The notes under the pieces: model-generated
What the model saw: the letters and a program-made list of their open reading frames with translations, nothing else
Databases searched by the model: none
What the model was told of the DNA's origin: nothing
Position numbers and translations under genes: made by a program
In this document: piece by piece, positions 1 to 6,009 of the stretch
How the letters are laid out: each line of letters opens with the position of its first letter
Numbering within the stretch: position 1 is the first letter of the stretch
Source of the DNA: an uncultured Eubacteriales bacterium
GTDB taxonomy: Bacteria > Bacillota > Clostridia > Christensenellales > Aristaeellaceae
Length of the DNA: 10,419 nucleotides
Direction of reading: 5' to 3'
Assembly (NCBI GenBank): GCA_902782795.1
Contig: CACZOT010000255.1
Location: 1 to 10,419, forward strand

Positions 1-451
1 CGAGGAGATTGCACAGACCGACGCTTTTGCCGATACGCTCAATATCGACGACCCCGTTCGTATGTATCTTAAAGAAATCGGAAAGGTAAACCTCCTTTCC
101 TCCGAGGAAGAAATAGACTACGCCATCAAGATGTCGGACGCTAACGCCGCTACCGCCGAGAAGGAGGAGCGCGCCGCCGCCAAGGAGGCCGAAAAGCAGG
201 CCAAACTCGCCGAGCGCGAAGCCGCCAAGAAGGCCGCCGCCACCAAGAAGACCATGGAGAGGGCAGTCACCAGCGCCACCTCCTCTCTCAGCCGCTCCAT
301 GACCACGAACATCGTCAATACCCTCACCGGCGGCAAGACCACCAGCGCCGGCACCATGGCCAAGCGCGCCGCCACCAACGCCCTCTCCTCGCTGATGCGC
401 TCGGGCACTTCCTCCATCGTGCGCGGGCTGTTCGGGAACAAGAAGCGATAA
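1..451 (+). CDS. Chimeric frame: RpoD region 1.2 joined to HerA/DUF853-like C-terminal tail (5' partial)
   Basis: The frame is open from base 2, so the start lies upstream of the window; the stop TAA is at 449-451. The first part reads DDPVRMYLKEIG...LLSSEEEI, which is diagnostic of region 1.2 of the primary sigma factor RpoD (promoter discriminator and core contact). An RpoD would continue into region 2 (a stretch like ANLRLVVSIAKRY), but that is absent. After about base 145 the frame becomes an Ala/Lys/Glu-rich coiled-coil stretch. It ends in an RSGTSSIVRGLFGNKKR-type tail, which resembles the C-terminus of HerA-like ATPases of the DUF853 family. Base composition changes too: 22 of 60 bases are G+C in 61-120, against 41 of 60 in 181-240. 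I infer an in-frame fusion of two unrelated gene ends, either a real recombination product or an assembly join. It is unlikely to act as a sigma factor or as an ATPase as it stands. The RpoD match is strong; the DUF853 match is moderate. Confidence 0.7.
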   Translation, partial: EEIAQTDAFADTLNIDDPVRMYLKEIGKVNLLSSEEEIDYAIKMSDANAATAEKEERAAAKEAEKQAKLAEREAAKKAAATKKTMERAVTSATSSLSRSMTTNIVNTLTGGKTTSAGTMAKRAATNALSSLMRSGTSSIVRGLFGNKKR

Positions 452-453
452 GG

Positions 454-690
454 GCGCTCCTGGCAGGGGCTCCGCCCCTGCACCCCGCCAGGGGGAATGA
501 TTCCCCCTGGACCCCTCAATTGGGGGAATCATTAGAACCAGGCTCCGGTATCCCTCCGCAGGGGTACCGGAGCCCATTTCTTTTCGAAAGAACCACTTTG
601 CTTGTTTTTGCAAAAAGCCCCCCAATATGGGATTCTTAAGGGTCCTTGGACCCTTAAGCGGGGCGCGGGGCAGAGCCCCGCCGTAGCCCA
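454..690 (+). repeat. Structured intergenic repeat, copy 1 (between convergent genes)
   Basis: This non-coding element starts 2 bases after the stop at 451 and shares ordered blocks with 4900-5090. Block 1 is a 16-base identical GCGCTCCTGGCAGGGG at 454-469. Block 2 is the palindrome GGGGGAATGATTCCCCC at 491-507, extended here to 23 bases (488-510). Block 3 is a terminator stem beginning GGCTCCGGTATCC at 541. Block 4 is CCAATATGGGATTCT at 622-636. Block 5 is an 11-bp perfect hairpin, CTTAAGGGTCC (635-645) with GGACCCTTAAG (648-658). The two ends are inverted copies of each other: 466-478 (GGGGCTCCGCCCC) matches the reverse complement of 667-679 at 12 of 13 positions. It also contains an 8-bp hairpin at 463-481. 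There is no coding potential of its own. It resembles a short dispersed non-autonomous or terminator-carrying repeat; genome copy number is unknown. Confidence 0.75.
541..584 (+). terminator. Rho-independent terminator in repeat copy 1
   Basis: A 14-bp stem (541-554 with 561-574, one T-G wobble, 6-base loop) is followed by CATTTCTTTT. It sits 90 bases after the stop of the + strand chimeric frame and would end that transcript. On the opposite strand the stem is followed by TGGTTCT, so it is not clearly bidirectional. The convergent ferritin-like gene may instead end at the 635-658 hairpin. Confidence 0.8.
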
Positions 691-709
691 ACAGACAGCG
701 CCCCCGCGC

Positions 710-1975
710 TCAGCGCGGAAGGGAGGGCTCCTTGGCGGGCGCGCGGCCGAGGGTGGTGTTGTCTCTGGCGGGATCCGTCAACTCCGGCACTGGGCCCGGC
801 GCGACCTCGAAACGGTAATCGCGGCCCTTGGCGGCGATTTCCCTCTCGATGACCACATGGCTGGGCACGGCCTTCACGTCGTGGTTGACGGTCTCCTGAT
901 AGGCGAAGAAATCTGCGCGCGGGTCCATCCGTTCCACATCCACGTATCTCTCGCGCAGGGCGGTGTTGCGCACGGAGGACGCGAGCACGCCGCGCACGTA
1001 ATCGATATTGCTCGTAAGGGCCAGCGGCGCGGGGAATTCGCCGTCGCCCGCCACAGCCTGCCAGGAGGTGTTCTCGACGCGCTCGAGCAGCCGCGCGGCG
1101 GCGTGCAGGTGGCTGATCTCCTGCTCCAGGAGCATCTGCCAGAGCTTGCGGATGCGCGGGTCCGTCTCCGTCTCGAAGCAGGACCAGTAGAGGTAGCACT
1201 CCGTGAACTCGTGGCCGACGAGACACTCCAGCCAGGTCTGGCCCGGGTCGATGAGGGAGCCGTAGTGGGAGACGTGCTGCTCCTCAATCATGCCGATCTC
1301 CTGGTAGAGGGGACCGCCCATCTCGGTCGGGTAGGCGGCGGCGGTGTTCATATAGTAGTTCATGGTCTGCTGCTCGGCCGCGATGATGATGTTCACGCAC
1401 AGCTTCGTCTCCGGCGCGGCGGTCCGTGCGTCGATGTGCGGGCGGATGGAATCCCGGGGATCGCGGTGCTCGGAGATGGTGGGGCGGCCGGGCATGATCT
1501 CCGTGTAGCCGCCGACCAGGTGCTCCGCGCGCCTGCCGCTCTCCAGATCCATGAGGTCGGCGTAGCGGTAGAGGTGGTCGAAGTCCTCCAGCAGAGCGAA
1601 ATCCAAAGCCGCCTTGACGTTCCTGTCCGGCTCGCGCTGGGCGAGGGCGGCGGTGAGATCCACCGCCAGCTGCTCGTAGCCGATGGTATGCTCGAGGAGG
1701 TCCTCGTCGGCGGGCTTGAGCGCGGCCAGGAGCTTTTGCTGCTGCTGCTCGCCGCGGCGGGCGAGGGCGAGGGAGCGGCGCAGATCCTGGTCCATCTCCA
1801 TGCGGGAGAAGCGGTGCGAGAACCACACGGCCTCGTACTCCGTGCCATTCATGAGGATGACGCGCGTGCGCGTGTAGGGGTCGACGGTGTGCTTGTCGTA
1901 AGGGCCGGGCCAGATCCCGTTCCAATCCATCAGGGTATCTTCCAGCTTCATGGGCTTTTCCTTGAAGGGATTCAT
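710..1975 (-). CDS. Ferritin-like di-iron domain protein of unknown function
   Basis: A 421-residue soluble protein with no signal peptide. Its middle is a clear ferritin-like four-helix bundle: E201 (IIIAAEQQTMNYY), E231xxH234 (GMIEEQHVSHY), E256 (GHEFTECYLY) and E286xxH289 (LEQEISHLH). Ligand spacing is 30, 25 and 30 residues, the E / ExxH / E / ExxH order expected of carboxylate-bridged di-iron sites in rubrerythrin and ferritin relatives. The N-terminal half has a further helical pair with E101 and E130/H134 that may be a partial second bundle. The C-terminal ~120 residues match nothing I recognise. There are no rubredoxin CxxC motifs, so it is not a classical rubrerythrin. Role (oxygen or peroxide reduction, metal storage, oxidase) is unknown. 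Start: ATG at 1973-1975 has AAAGGAG 11 bases upstream; an internal ATG at 1949-1951 (residue 9) has AAGGA nearby and is an alternative. It is monocistronic and divergent from the ECF/larC run. Confidence 0.75.
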   Translation of the reverse strand: MNPFKEKPMKLEDTLMDWNGIWPGPYDKHTVDPYTRTRVILMNGTEYEAVWFSHRFSRMEMDQDLRRSLALARRGEQQQQKLLAALKPADEDLLEHTIGYEQLAVDLTAALAQREPDRNVKAALDFALLEDFDHLYRYADLMDLESGRRAEHLVGGYTEIMPGRPTISEHRDPRDSIRPHIDARTAAPETKLCVNIIIAAEQQTMNYYMNTAAAYPTEMGGPLYQEIGMIEEQHVSHYGSLIDPGQTWLECLVGHEFTECYLYWSCFETETDPRIRKLWQMLLEQEISHLHAAARLLERVENTSWQAVAGDGEFPAPLALTSNIDYVRGVLASSVRNTALRERYVDVERMDPRADFFAYQETVNHDVKAVPSHVVIEREIAAKGRDYRFEVAPGPVPELTDPARDNTTLGRAPAKEPSLPR

Positions 1976-2059
1976 GTTCCATCACGCTCCTTTGCCCCCA
2001 GTTTGCCCGCCGCGCGCCGCCGTAATGCGCTTTCTTTTTTCGTAATCTTAATGATGCTC

Positions 2060-2082
2060 TGTTATACTGCCGATGGGAGGTG
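2060..2082 (+). promoter_or_regulatory. Candidate extended -10 promoter and SD for the ECF/larC/PHP run
   Basis: TGTTATACT at 2060-2068 fits an extended -10 (TGn plus TATACT, 5 of 6 to consensus); no good -35 is seen at 17-18 bp. Transcription would start near 2075, right at the Shine-Dalgarno GGGAGGTG (2075-2082), giving a leader of only about 14 bases before the TTG start at 2089. The reverse strand of the same 113-bp divergent gap has a weak candidate for the ferritin-like gene: TCGGCA, 17 bp, TAAGAT. Confidence 0.4.
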
Positions 2083-2088
2083 TTCCCC

Positions 2089-2652
2089 TTGAGCAAAAGC
2101 GTGAAAAAAATGACCGCCGCGGCGGTGCTGCTGGCCGTGGGCATGGTGCTCCCGCTGATCACGGGACAGATCCAGGCGATCGCCCGGATCATCAGCCCGC
2201 TGCACATCCCGGCGCTGATCTGCGGGCTGGTCTGCGGCTGGCAGTGGGGCCTGGCTCTGGGCGTGGTCCTGCCCATCCTGCGCGGCCTGACGATGGGCCT
2301 GCCACCCTTTCCCACCACGGCCCTGCCCATGGCCTTTGAACTGGGCGCCTACGGCCTGCTGACCGGCCTTCTCTACCCGCTGTTCGTCCGCTTCTTCCGC
2401 CGGAAGACCCGCCTGCCCGCCATGCTCGCGGCGCTGATCGCCGCCATGATCGGCGGAAGGCTCGTGGGCGGCGCGGCGCGGGGGCTCCTGCTGCAGCTGG
2501 GCGTCATCGGCTCCAAGGAGCCCTATACCCTCGCGGTCTTCTTTGCCAGCTACTTCGCGGGCACGGCCCCCGGCGCGCTGATCCACCTCGTGCTCGTGCC
2601 TGCGGTGGTCACGGCGGTGGAGAAGGCCAAGCTCTCTCCCCTGTGGTACTAA
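2089..2652 (+). CDS. ECF transporter S component (substrate-binding membrane subunit), substrate unknown
   Basis: A 187-residue, very hydrophobic protein with about six membrane segments. It starts SKSVKKMTAAAVLLAVGMVL, followed by LITGQIQAIARIISPLHIPA and then PPFPTTALPMAFELGAYGL. This pattern is familiar from Bacillota S components of energy-coupling-factor importers (PF12822-like). Such subunits bind a vitamin, cofactor precursor or metal and use a shared EcfA/A'/T module; no EcfA or EcfT is in the window. I prefer the TTG at 2089-2091 because GGGAGGTG lies 6 bases upstream. An in-frame GTG at 2080 lies inside that Shine-Dalgarno and an ATG (M8) lacks spacing. It is followed 27 bases later by larC, so co-transcription is likely. 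By context the cargo could be nickel or a nicotinate-type precursor of the nickel-pincer cofactor, but this is inference only; pantothenate or other vitamins are equally possible. Confidence 0.75.
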   Translation: MSKSVKKMTAAAVLLAVGMVLPLITGQIQAIARIISPLHIPALICGLVCGWQWGLALGVVLPILRGLTMGLPPFPTTALPMAFELGAYGLLTGLLYPLFVRFFRRKTRLPAMLAALIAAMIGGRLVGGAARGLLLQLGVIGSKEPYTLAVFFASYFAGTAPGALIHLVLVPAVVTAVEKAKLSPLWY

Positions 2653-2679
2653 AAAAGCGAAAAAAAGGAGATCTGCCAA

Positions 2680-4014
2680 ATGAAGACGCTCTATCTGGAA
2701 TGCGCAATGGGCGCGGCGGGCGATATGCTCATGGCCGCCCTGCTGGAACTCGTGCCCGACCGCGAGGCCTTTCTGGCCAAGATGAACGCCCTGGGCGTGC
2801 CCGGTCTCCATGTGGAGGCCGAACCCGCCGTGAAATGCGGCGTGACAGGCACCCACATGGCCGTCACCGTGCACGGCGAGGAGGAGGAATCCGAGGACGT
2901 GCACGACGGCCACCACCACGAGCACGACCACGAGCATGACCACGAGCACGACCACGAGCACCATCATGAGCATGAACATGAACATGATCATGACCACGAG
3001 CATGACCACGAGCATGAGCACCATCATTACCATGAACACGACCACGAGCATGAGCACCATCACCACCACGCCCATTCCTCGGTGGCGGATATCGTCCGCG
3101 CCATCGATTCCCTGCCCGTTTCTGCAGCGGTGAAGGAGAACGCCAAGGCAGTCTATTCTGTCATAGCGGAGGCGGAGAGCCGCGTGCACGGCCATCCCGT
3201 CAGCGAGATCCACTTCCACGAGGTCGGTTCCCTGGACGCAGTGGCGGACGTGGTGGGCGTGTGCCTGCTGATGGAGGAGATCGCCCCGGAGCGCGTGGTC
3301 GTCTCGCCGGTGCACGTAGGCGCGGGCCAGGTGCGCTGCGCGCACGGCATCCTCCCGGTGCCCGCCCCCGCCACGGCGCTCATCCTCGAGGGCGCGCCGA
3401 CCTACGGCGGCCAGGTGATGGGCGAACTGTGCACGCCCACCGGCGCGGCCCTGCTCAAGCACTTCGCAGATTCCTTCGGCGACCGCCCCGTCATGGCCGT
3501 GGAAAAAATCGGCTACGGTATGGGCAAGAAAGACTTCGAGCGCGCCAACTGCCTGCGCGCTTTCCTCGGCGAGAGCGAAGGACGCCGCGAGGGCATCGTC
3601 AAGCTCGAGTGCAACCTGGACGACATGACCGGCGAGGACATCGGCTTCGCGATGGAGCGCCTCTTCGCCGCGGGCGCGCGGGATGTGTACACCATGCCCA
3701 TCGGCATGAAAAAATCCCGCCCGGGCGTGATGCTCTCCGTCGTCTGCCTGCCCGAGGACGCCGACCGCCTGGCCGGGGAGATGCTCCGCCACACGACCAC
3801 CCTCGGCGTGCGCCGCGTCGATTGCGGCCGCTACGTGCTGGAGCGCTCCATCCGCACGGAGGAGACCCCCCTCGGGCCGGTGCGCTTCAAAGCCGCCCAT
3901 GGCGCTGGCGTGCGACGCGAAAAGCCCGAATACGAGGATATCGCAGCCATCGCCGTAAAAATGGGCTGGAGCCTCGCCGAGGTGCGCGCCGCCCTTGATC
4001 CCCACAAAGACTGA
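2680..4014 (+). CDS. larC: Nickel-pincer cofactor cyclometallase LarC, single full-length frame with long His-rich insert
   Basis: A 444-residue protein. LarC inserts nickel into pyridinium-bisthiocarboxylate mononucleotide in a CTP-dependent step, completing the NPN cofactor used by lactate racemase LarA and relatives. Family signatures are visible: MGAAGDM near residues 10-16, HFHEVGSLDAVADVVG at 178-193, VHVGAGQVRCAHGILPVPAP at 211-230, GELCTPTGAALL at 248-259, CNLDDMTGE at 311-319, and TTTLGVRR at 372-379. Residues 75-132 are a metal-binding-type tract with 34 His in 58 residues, alternating with Asp/Glu. In Lactiplantibacillus plantarum LarC is made from two frames by ribosomal frameshifting; here one uninterrupted frame covers both halves. 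The start ATG has AAAAGGAG with 9-base spacing. It lies between the ECF S component (27-base gap) and the PHP gene (30-base gap). No larA, larB or larE is present in the window, so the client enzyme is elsewhere. Confidence 0.93.
   Translation: MKTLYLECAMGAAGDMLMAALLELVPDREAFLAKMNALGVPGLHVEAEPAVKCGVTGTHMAVTVHGEEEESEDVHDGHHHEHDHEHDHEHDHEHHHEHEHEHDHDHEHDHEHEHHHYHEHDHEHEHHHHHAHSSVADIVRAIDSLPVSAAVKENAKAVYSVIAEAESRVHGHPVSEIHFHEVGSLDAVADVVGVCLLMEEIAPERVVVSPVHVGAGQVRCAHGILPVPAPATALILEGAPTYGGQVMGELCTPTGAALLKHFADSFGDRPVMAVEKIGYGMGKKDFERANCLRAFLGESEGRREGIVKLECNLDDMTGEDIGFAMERLFAAGARDVYTMPIGMKKSRPGVMLSVVCLPEDADRLAGEMLRHTTTLGVRRVDCGRYVLERSIRTEETPLGPVRFKAAHGAGVRREKPEYEDIAAIAVKMGWSLAEVRAALDPHKD
2902..3075 (+). 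repeat. Histidine-codon tandem tract inside larC
   Basis: This stretch consists almost entirely of CAC/CAT with GAG/GAC/GAA codons and encodes residues 75-132. It contains degenerate 12-base units (GAGCATGACCAC type). A 23-base exact direct repeat occurs at 3004-3026 and 3040-3062, offset by 36 bases (12 codons). All unit sizes are multiples of three, so slippage or recombination would change tract length without breaking the frame. This suggests growth by in-frame duplication. Confidence 0.85.
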
Positions 4015-4044
4015 CCCCCAACGCAAACAAAGGAGGCCTGCCCC

Positions 4045-4863
4045 ATGCTGACCATCAAAGTGGACCCGCATACCCATACCCTCTTCTCCGGCCACGCCTT
4101 CGGCACCATCGAGGAGAACGTCCGCCACGCCGCGGAAGTGGGCCTGGACGCCATCGCCTGGACCGACCACCTGAGCCCCATGTTCACGCCCGTCATCAAC
4201 GGTTTCCCCCAGCTGGGCGGCATGCTGAACCTGACCTCCCTCCCCAAGACGTGCCTGGGCATCCGCGTCTACGCGGGCGTGGAGATCGATATCATGGACA
4301 AGGAAGGCCACCTCGCCTTCTGGGATCTCGTCCCGCCCTTCGGGCCGCCTCCCGGAAAGAAGGACGACGCGCCGAAAATGCCCTCGTTCCTGGAGTTCTT
4401 CCTCCCTTCGAGGGAATTCACCATCGCCAGCGTGCATATGCGCCCCGGCCAGCTGCCCGGCACCGAGGCCGAGTTTACGGACATGTACGTGCGCGTGATG
4501 CAGAACAGCCGCGTCCACGCCATCGGCCACCCCATCCGCGCGCGCTACCCCTTCGATTGGAAGGCCTTCCTCGAGGCCTGCCGTCTCACCCATACCCTGC
4601 CGGAGATCAACGAGCATACCATGGACCTGAACGAGGAATTCGTCGCCACCCTGCGCACCTTCGCCGAGGCCTGCGCCCGGGACAACGTGCCCGTGATCGT
4701 CTCCAGCGACGCGCACTCCTCCTTCCACGTGGGAGGGTTGAGCAAGTCCATCGCCCTGCTCGAGGAGATCGGCTTCCCCCAGGAGCTCATCGCCAACCGG
4801 GATATGGCCTCCTTCGAGGCCGCCATCGCCGCCAAGACCGGCAAGGCCCCGGACAGGCACTGA
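4045..4863 (+). CDS. PHP-domain metal-dependent phosphoesterase (YcdX-like)
   Basis: A 272-residue cytoplasmic protein with the complete set of PHP-domain metal ligands. These are H9xH11 (VDPHTHT), H17 (SGHAFGT), D41-H42 (AWTDH), E80 (YAGVEID), H131 (IASVHM), H162 (IGHP) and D222/H224 (SSDAH). PHP domains hydrolyse phosphoesters using two or three metal ions; family members include histidinol phosphatase, DNA polymerase proofreading domains and YcdX phosphatases. The short first motif and the lack of extra domains fit the stand-alone YcdX-type group better than HisK or PolC. Residues 95-115 are a Pro/Gly/Lys-rich loop not needed for the fold. The ATG has AAAGGAGG 8 bases upstream and the gene follows larC by 30 bases, so it is probably the last gene of this operon. 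The substrate is unknown, and a link to nickel-cofactor synthesis rests on position only. Confidence 0.88.
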   Translation: MLTIKVDPHTHTLFSGHAFGTIEENVRHAAEVGLDAIAWTDHLSPMFTPVINGFPQLGGMLNLTSLPKTCLGIRVYAGVEIDIMDKEGHLAFWDLVPPFGPPPGKKDDAPKMPSFLEFFLPSREFTIASVHMRPGQLPGTEAEFTDMYVRVMQNSRVHAIGHPIRARYPFDWKAFLEACRLTHTLPEINEHTMDLNEEFVATLRTFAEACARDNVPVIVSSDAHSSFHVGGLSKSIALLEEIGFPQELIANRDMASFEAAIAAKTGKAPDRH

Positions 4864-4899
4864 CCGCCGAAGGGCTTCTTGCAGAGGACCCTGCCCTGC

Positions 4900-5090
4900 G
4901 CGCTCCTGGCAGGGGGGAATGATTCCCCCACTTGTGGGAAAGAATATAAAAGGCTCCGGTATCCTTACGACAGGATACCGGAGCTTTTTTCAAGAAATCC
5001 TCCAATACGGGATTCTGAAGGGCCTTTGGCCCTTAAGCAGGAGTGCAGAGGGCAGCGCTCTCTGCCAGGGTTCAGGGGCGGAGCCTCTGG
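4900..5090 (+). repeat. Structured intergenic repeat, copy 2 (between convergent genes)
   Basis: This element holds the same ordered blocks as 454-690. They are GCGCTCCTGGCAGGGG at 4900-4915 (identical), GGGGGAATGATTCCCCC at 4913-4929 (identical), a stem beginning GGCTCCGGTATCC at 4952, and CCAATACGGGATTCT at 5002-5016 (14 of 15). A hairpin CTGAAGGGCC / GGCCCTTAAG follows at 5015-5024 and 5028-5037. The right end CAGGGGCGGAGCC (5073-5085) is the exact reverse complement of 468-480 in copy 1. The left inner arm is missing here, as if deleted between two CAGGGG direct repeats like those at 464 and 489 of copy 1. It fills the gap between the PHP gene and the patatin gene. Confidence 0.75.
4948..4990. 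terminator. Bidirectional rho-independent terminator in repeat copy 2
   Basis: A perfect 12-bp stem, GCTCCGGTATCC (4953-4964) with GGATACCGGAGC (4973-4984), has an 8-base loop. It is followed by six T on the + strand and preceded by AAAA, which reads TTTT on the - strand. The A/T flanks extend the stem by pairing. It therefore serves both the PHP/larC run arriving from the left and the comEC-holA-patatin operon arriving from the right. Confidence 0.88.
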
Positions 5091-5110
5091 CGTCCCCCTG
5101 CCGCACATCT

Positions 5111-5974
5111 TCACGTTTGCGCGCAGCCCTGGGCCTTCGAAACGAAGGCCGCGACGGCCCCGGCGTCGGCGTAGCCCTTGTGATAGAGAGCCTCGACGGC
5201 GGCCCCGTCGCGGGTGAGGGTCTGCATGGCGCCGATATCGTCCGGCGCGATGATGCGGGCGCGGCCCTGGCGCTCGGCCTCTTTGGCGGCGTCCAGCTGG
5301 CGGTTGTAGACCTCGGCGCGGCGGGCGAGGGCCTCGCCGGCCTTGGGCCAGGAGAGGCGCAGGCGGCGGGCCATGAGGCGGTCCCTGGCGGGGTCGCGAT
5401 AGGCGTCGCGGGGGCGCGTGAGCACGACGACGACGCGCTCGCAGCCGTCCTGGAAGGCGCGCTCCAGGGGGATGGGGTCGGAGACGCCGCCGTCGAAGAA
5501 GGGCTGCCCATCCAAGCGGTAGGGCCGGTCCAGCACCGGCACGCAGGAAGAGGCCTTGACGGGGCCGTAATCGTCCTGATGAAGATCGCTCTTGTGGAAA
5601 TAGACGGGCGCGCCGGCGCGGGCGTCGGTGGCGACGATGACGAACTCGCAGGGCGACGCGGCGATGGCGGGGAAATCGAGCGGATCCTCGCCAGAGGCGT
5701 TGGAAAGCGTTCCGTAGATGTAATCCAGGTCGAGATAGGAGCGCGTGCGCAGGAAATTGCCAAGGCTCATGTACTGAGGGCGGAAGGCGTACTCCGTATA
5801 GAAGCGGAGGTTGCGGCCGCGCTGCCCGGCCAGGAAGGAGGAGATGTTCGCCGCTCCGGCGGAGACACCGATTAGATAGGGAAAGGAGACGCCCTCGTCC
5901 AGGCAGCGGTCCAGCACGCCCGCGCCGTACGCGCCGCGCATGCCGCCGCCCACGTCGATATAGCCGATCTTCAT
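5111..5974 (-). CDS. Patatin-like phospholipase (YjjU-type)
   Basis: A 287-residue serine lipid acylhydrolase. The oxyanion-hole motif GGGMRG lies at residues 9-14, the nucleophile elbow GVSAG at 36-40 (catalytic Ser38), and the catalytic Asp161 in DGGVSDPIPL. This Ser-Asp dyad with VDVGGG-like N-terminus fits the bacterial YjjU/RssA branch of the patatin family. There is no signal peptide or membrane segment, so it is probably cytoplasmic or membrane-peripheral. The start is ATG at 5972-5974, just before the KIGYIDVGGG strand. AAAGGA lies 12 bases upstream, slightly long spacing. The frame stays open far upstream, but that extension only overlaps holA in another frame. It follows the holA stop by 35 bases and is the last gene before the bidirectional terminator. 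The lipid substrate is unknown. Confidence 0.9.
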   Translation of the reverse strand: MKIGYIDVGGGMRGAYGAGVLDRCLDEGVSFPYLIGVSAGAANISSFLAGQRGRNLRFYTEYAFRPQYMSLGNFLRTRSYLDLDYIYGTLSNASGEDPLDFPAIAASPCEFVIVATDARAGAPVYFHKSDLHQDDYGPVKASSCVPVLDRPYRLDGQPFFDGGVSDPIPLERAFQDGCERVVVVLTRPRDAYRDPARDRLMARRLRLSWPKAGEALARRAEVYNRQLDAAKEAERQGRARIIAPDDIGAMQTLTRDGAAVEALYHKGYADAGAVAAFVSKAQGCAQT

Positions 5975-6009
5975 GCAGTGCAATGGTCCTTTCAGGTGGA
6001 GTGGAGAGG

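Noticed and set aside
602..2092. A 496-codon + strand frame over the ferritin-like gene.
   Set aside because: It is antisense to a gene with clear di-iron motifs, starts inside the repeat element and has no recognisable domain or ribosome binding site.
2902..3075. Possible CRISPR-like or phase-variable array.
   Set aside because: The repeats are degenerate His/Asp/Glu codons inside larC, with no spacers; unit lengths are multiples of three, so no frame switching follows.
2680..4014. Programmed frameshift splitting larC into larC1 and larC2, as in Lactiplantibacillus plantarum.
   Set aside because: One continuous frame contains both N- and C-terminal family motifs with no stop or slip requirement.
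2062..4860. A 932-codon open frame on the - strand, antisense to the ECF, larC and PHP genes.
   Set aside because: It is a by-product of GC-rich codon use on the + strand. Its His/Val/Met-rich low-complexity stretch is the antisense of the larC His tract; no start signal or domain is seen, and the sense genes have clear family motifs.
4864..5110. Possible small protein gene between the PHP and patatin genes.
   Set aside because: Short open frames here have no ribosome binding site and run across terminator stems and repeat blocks.
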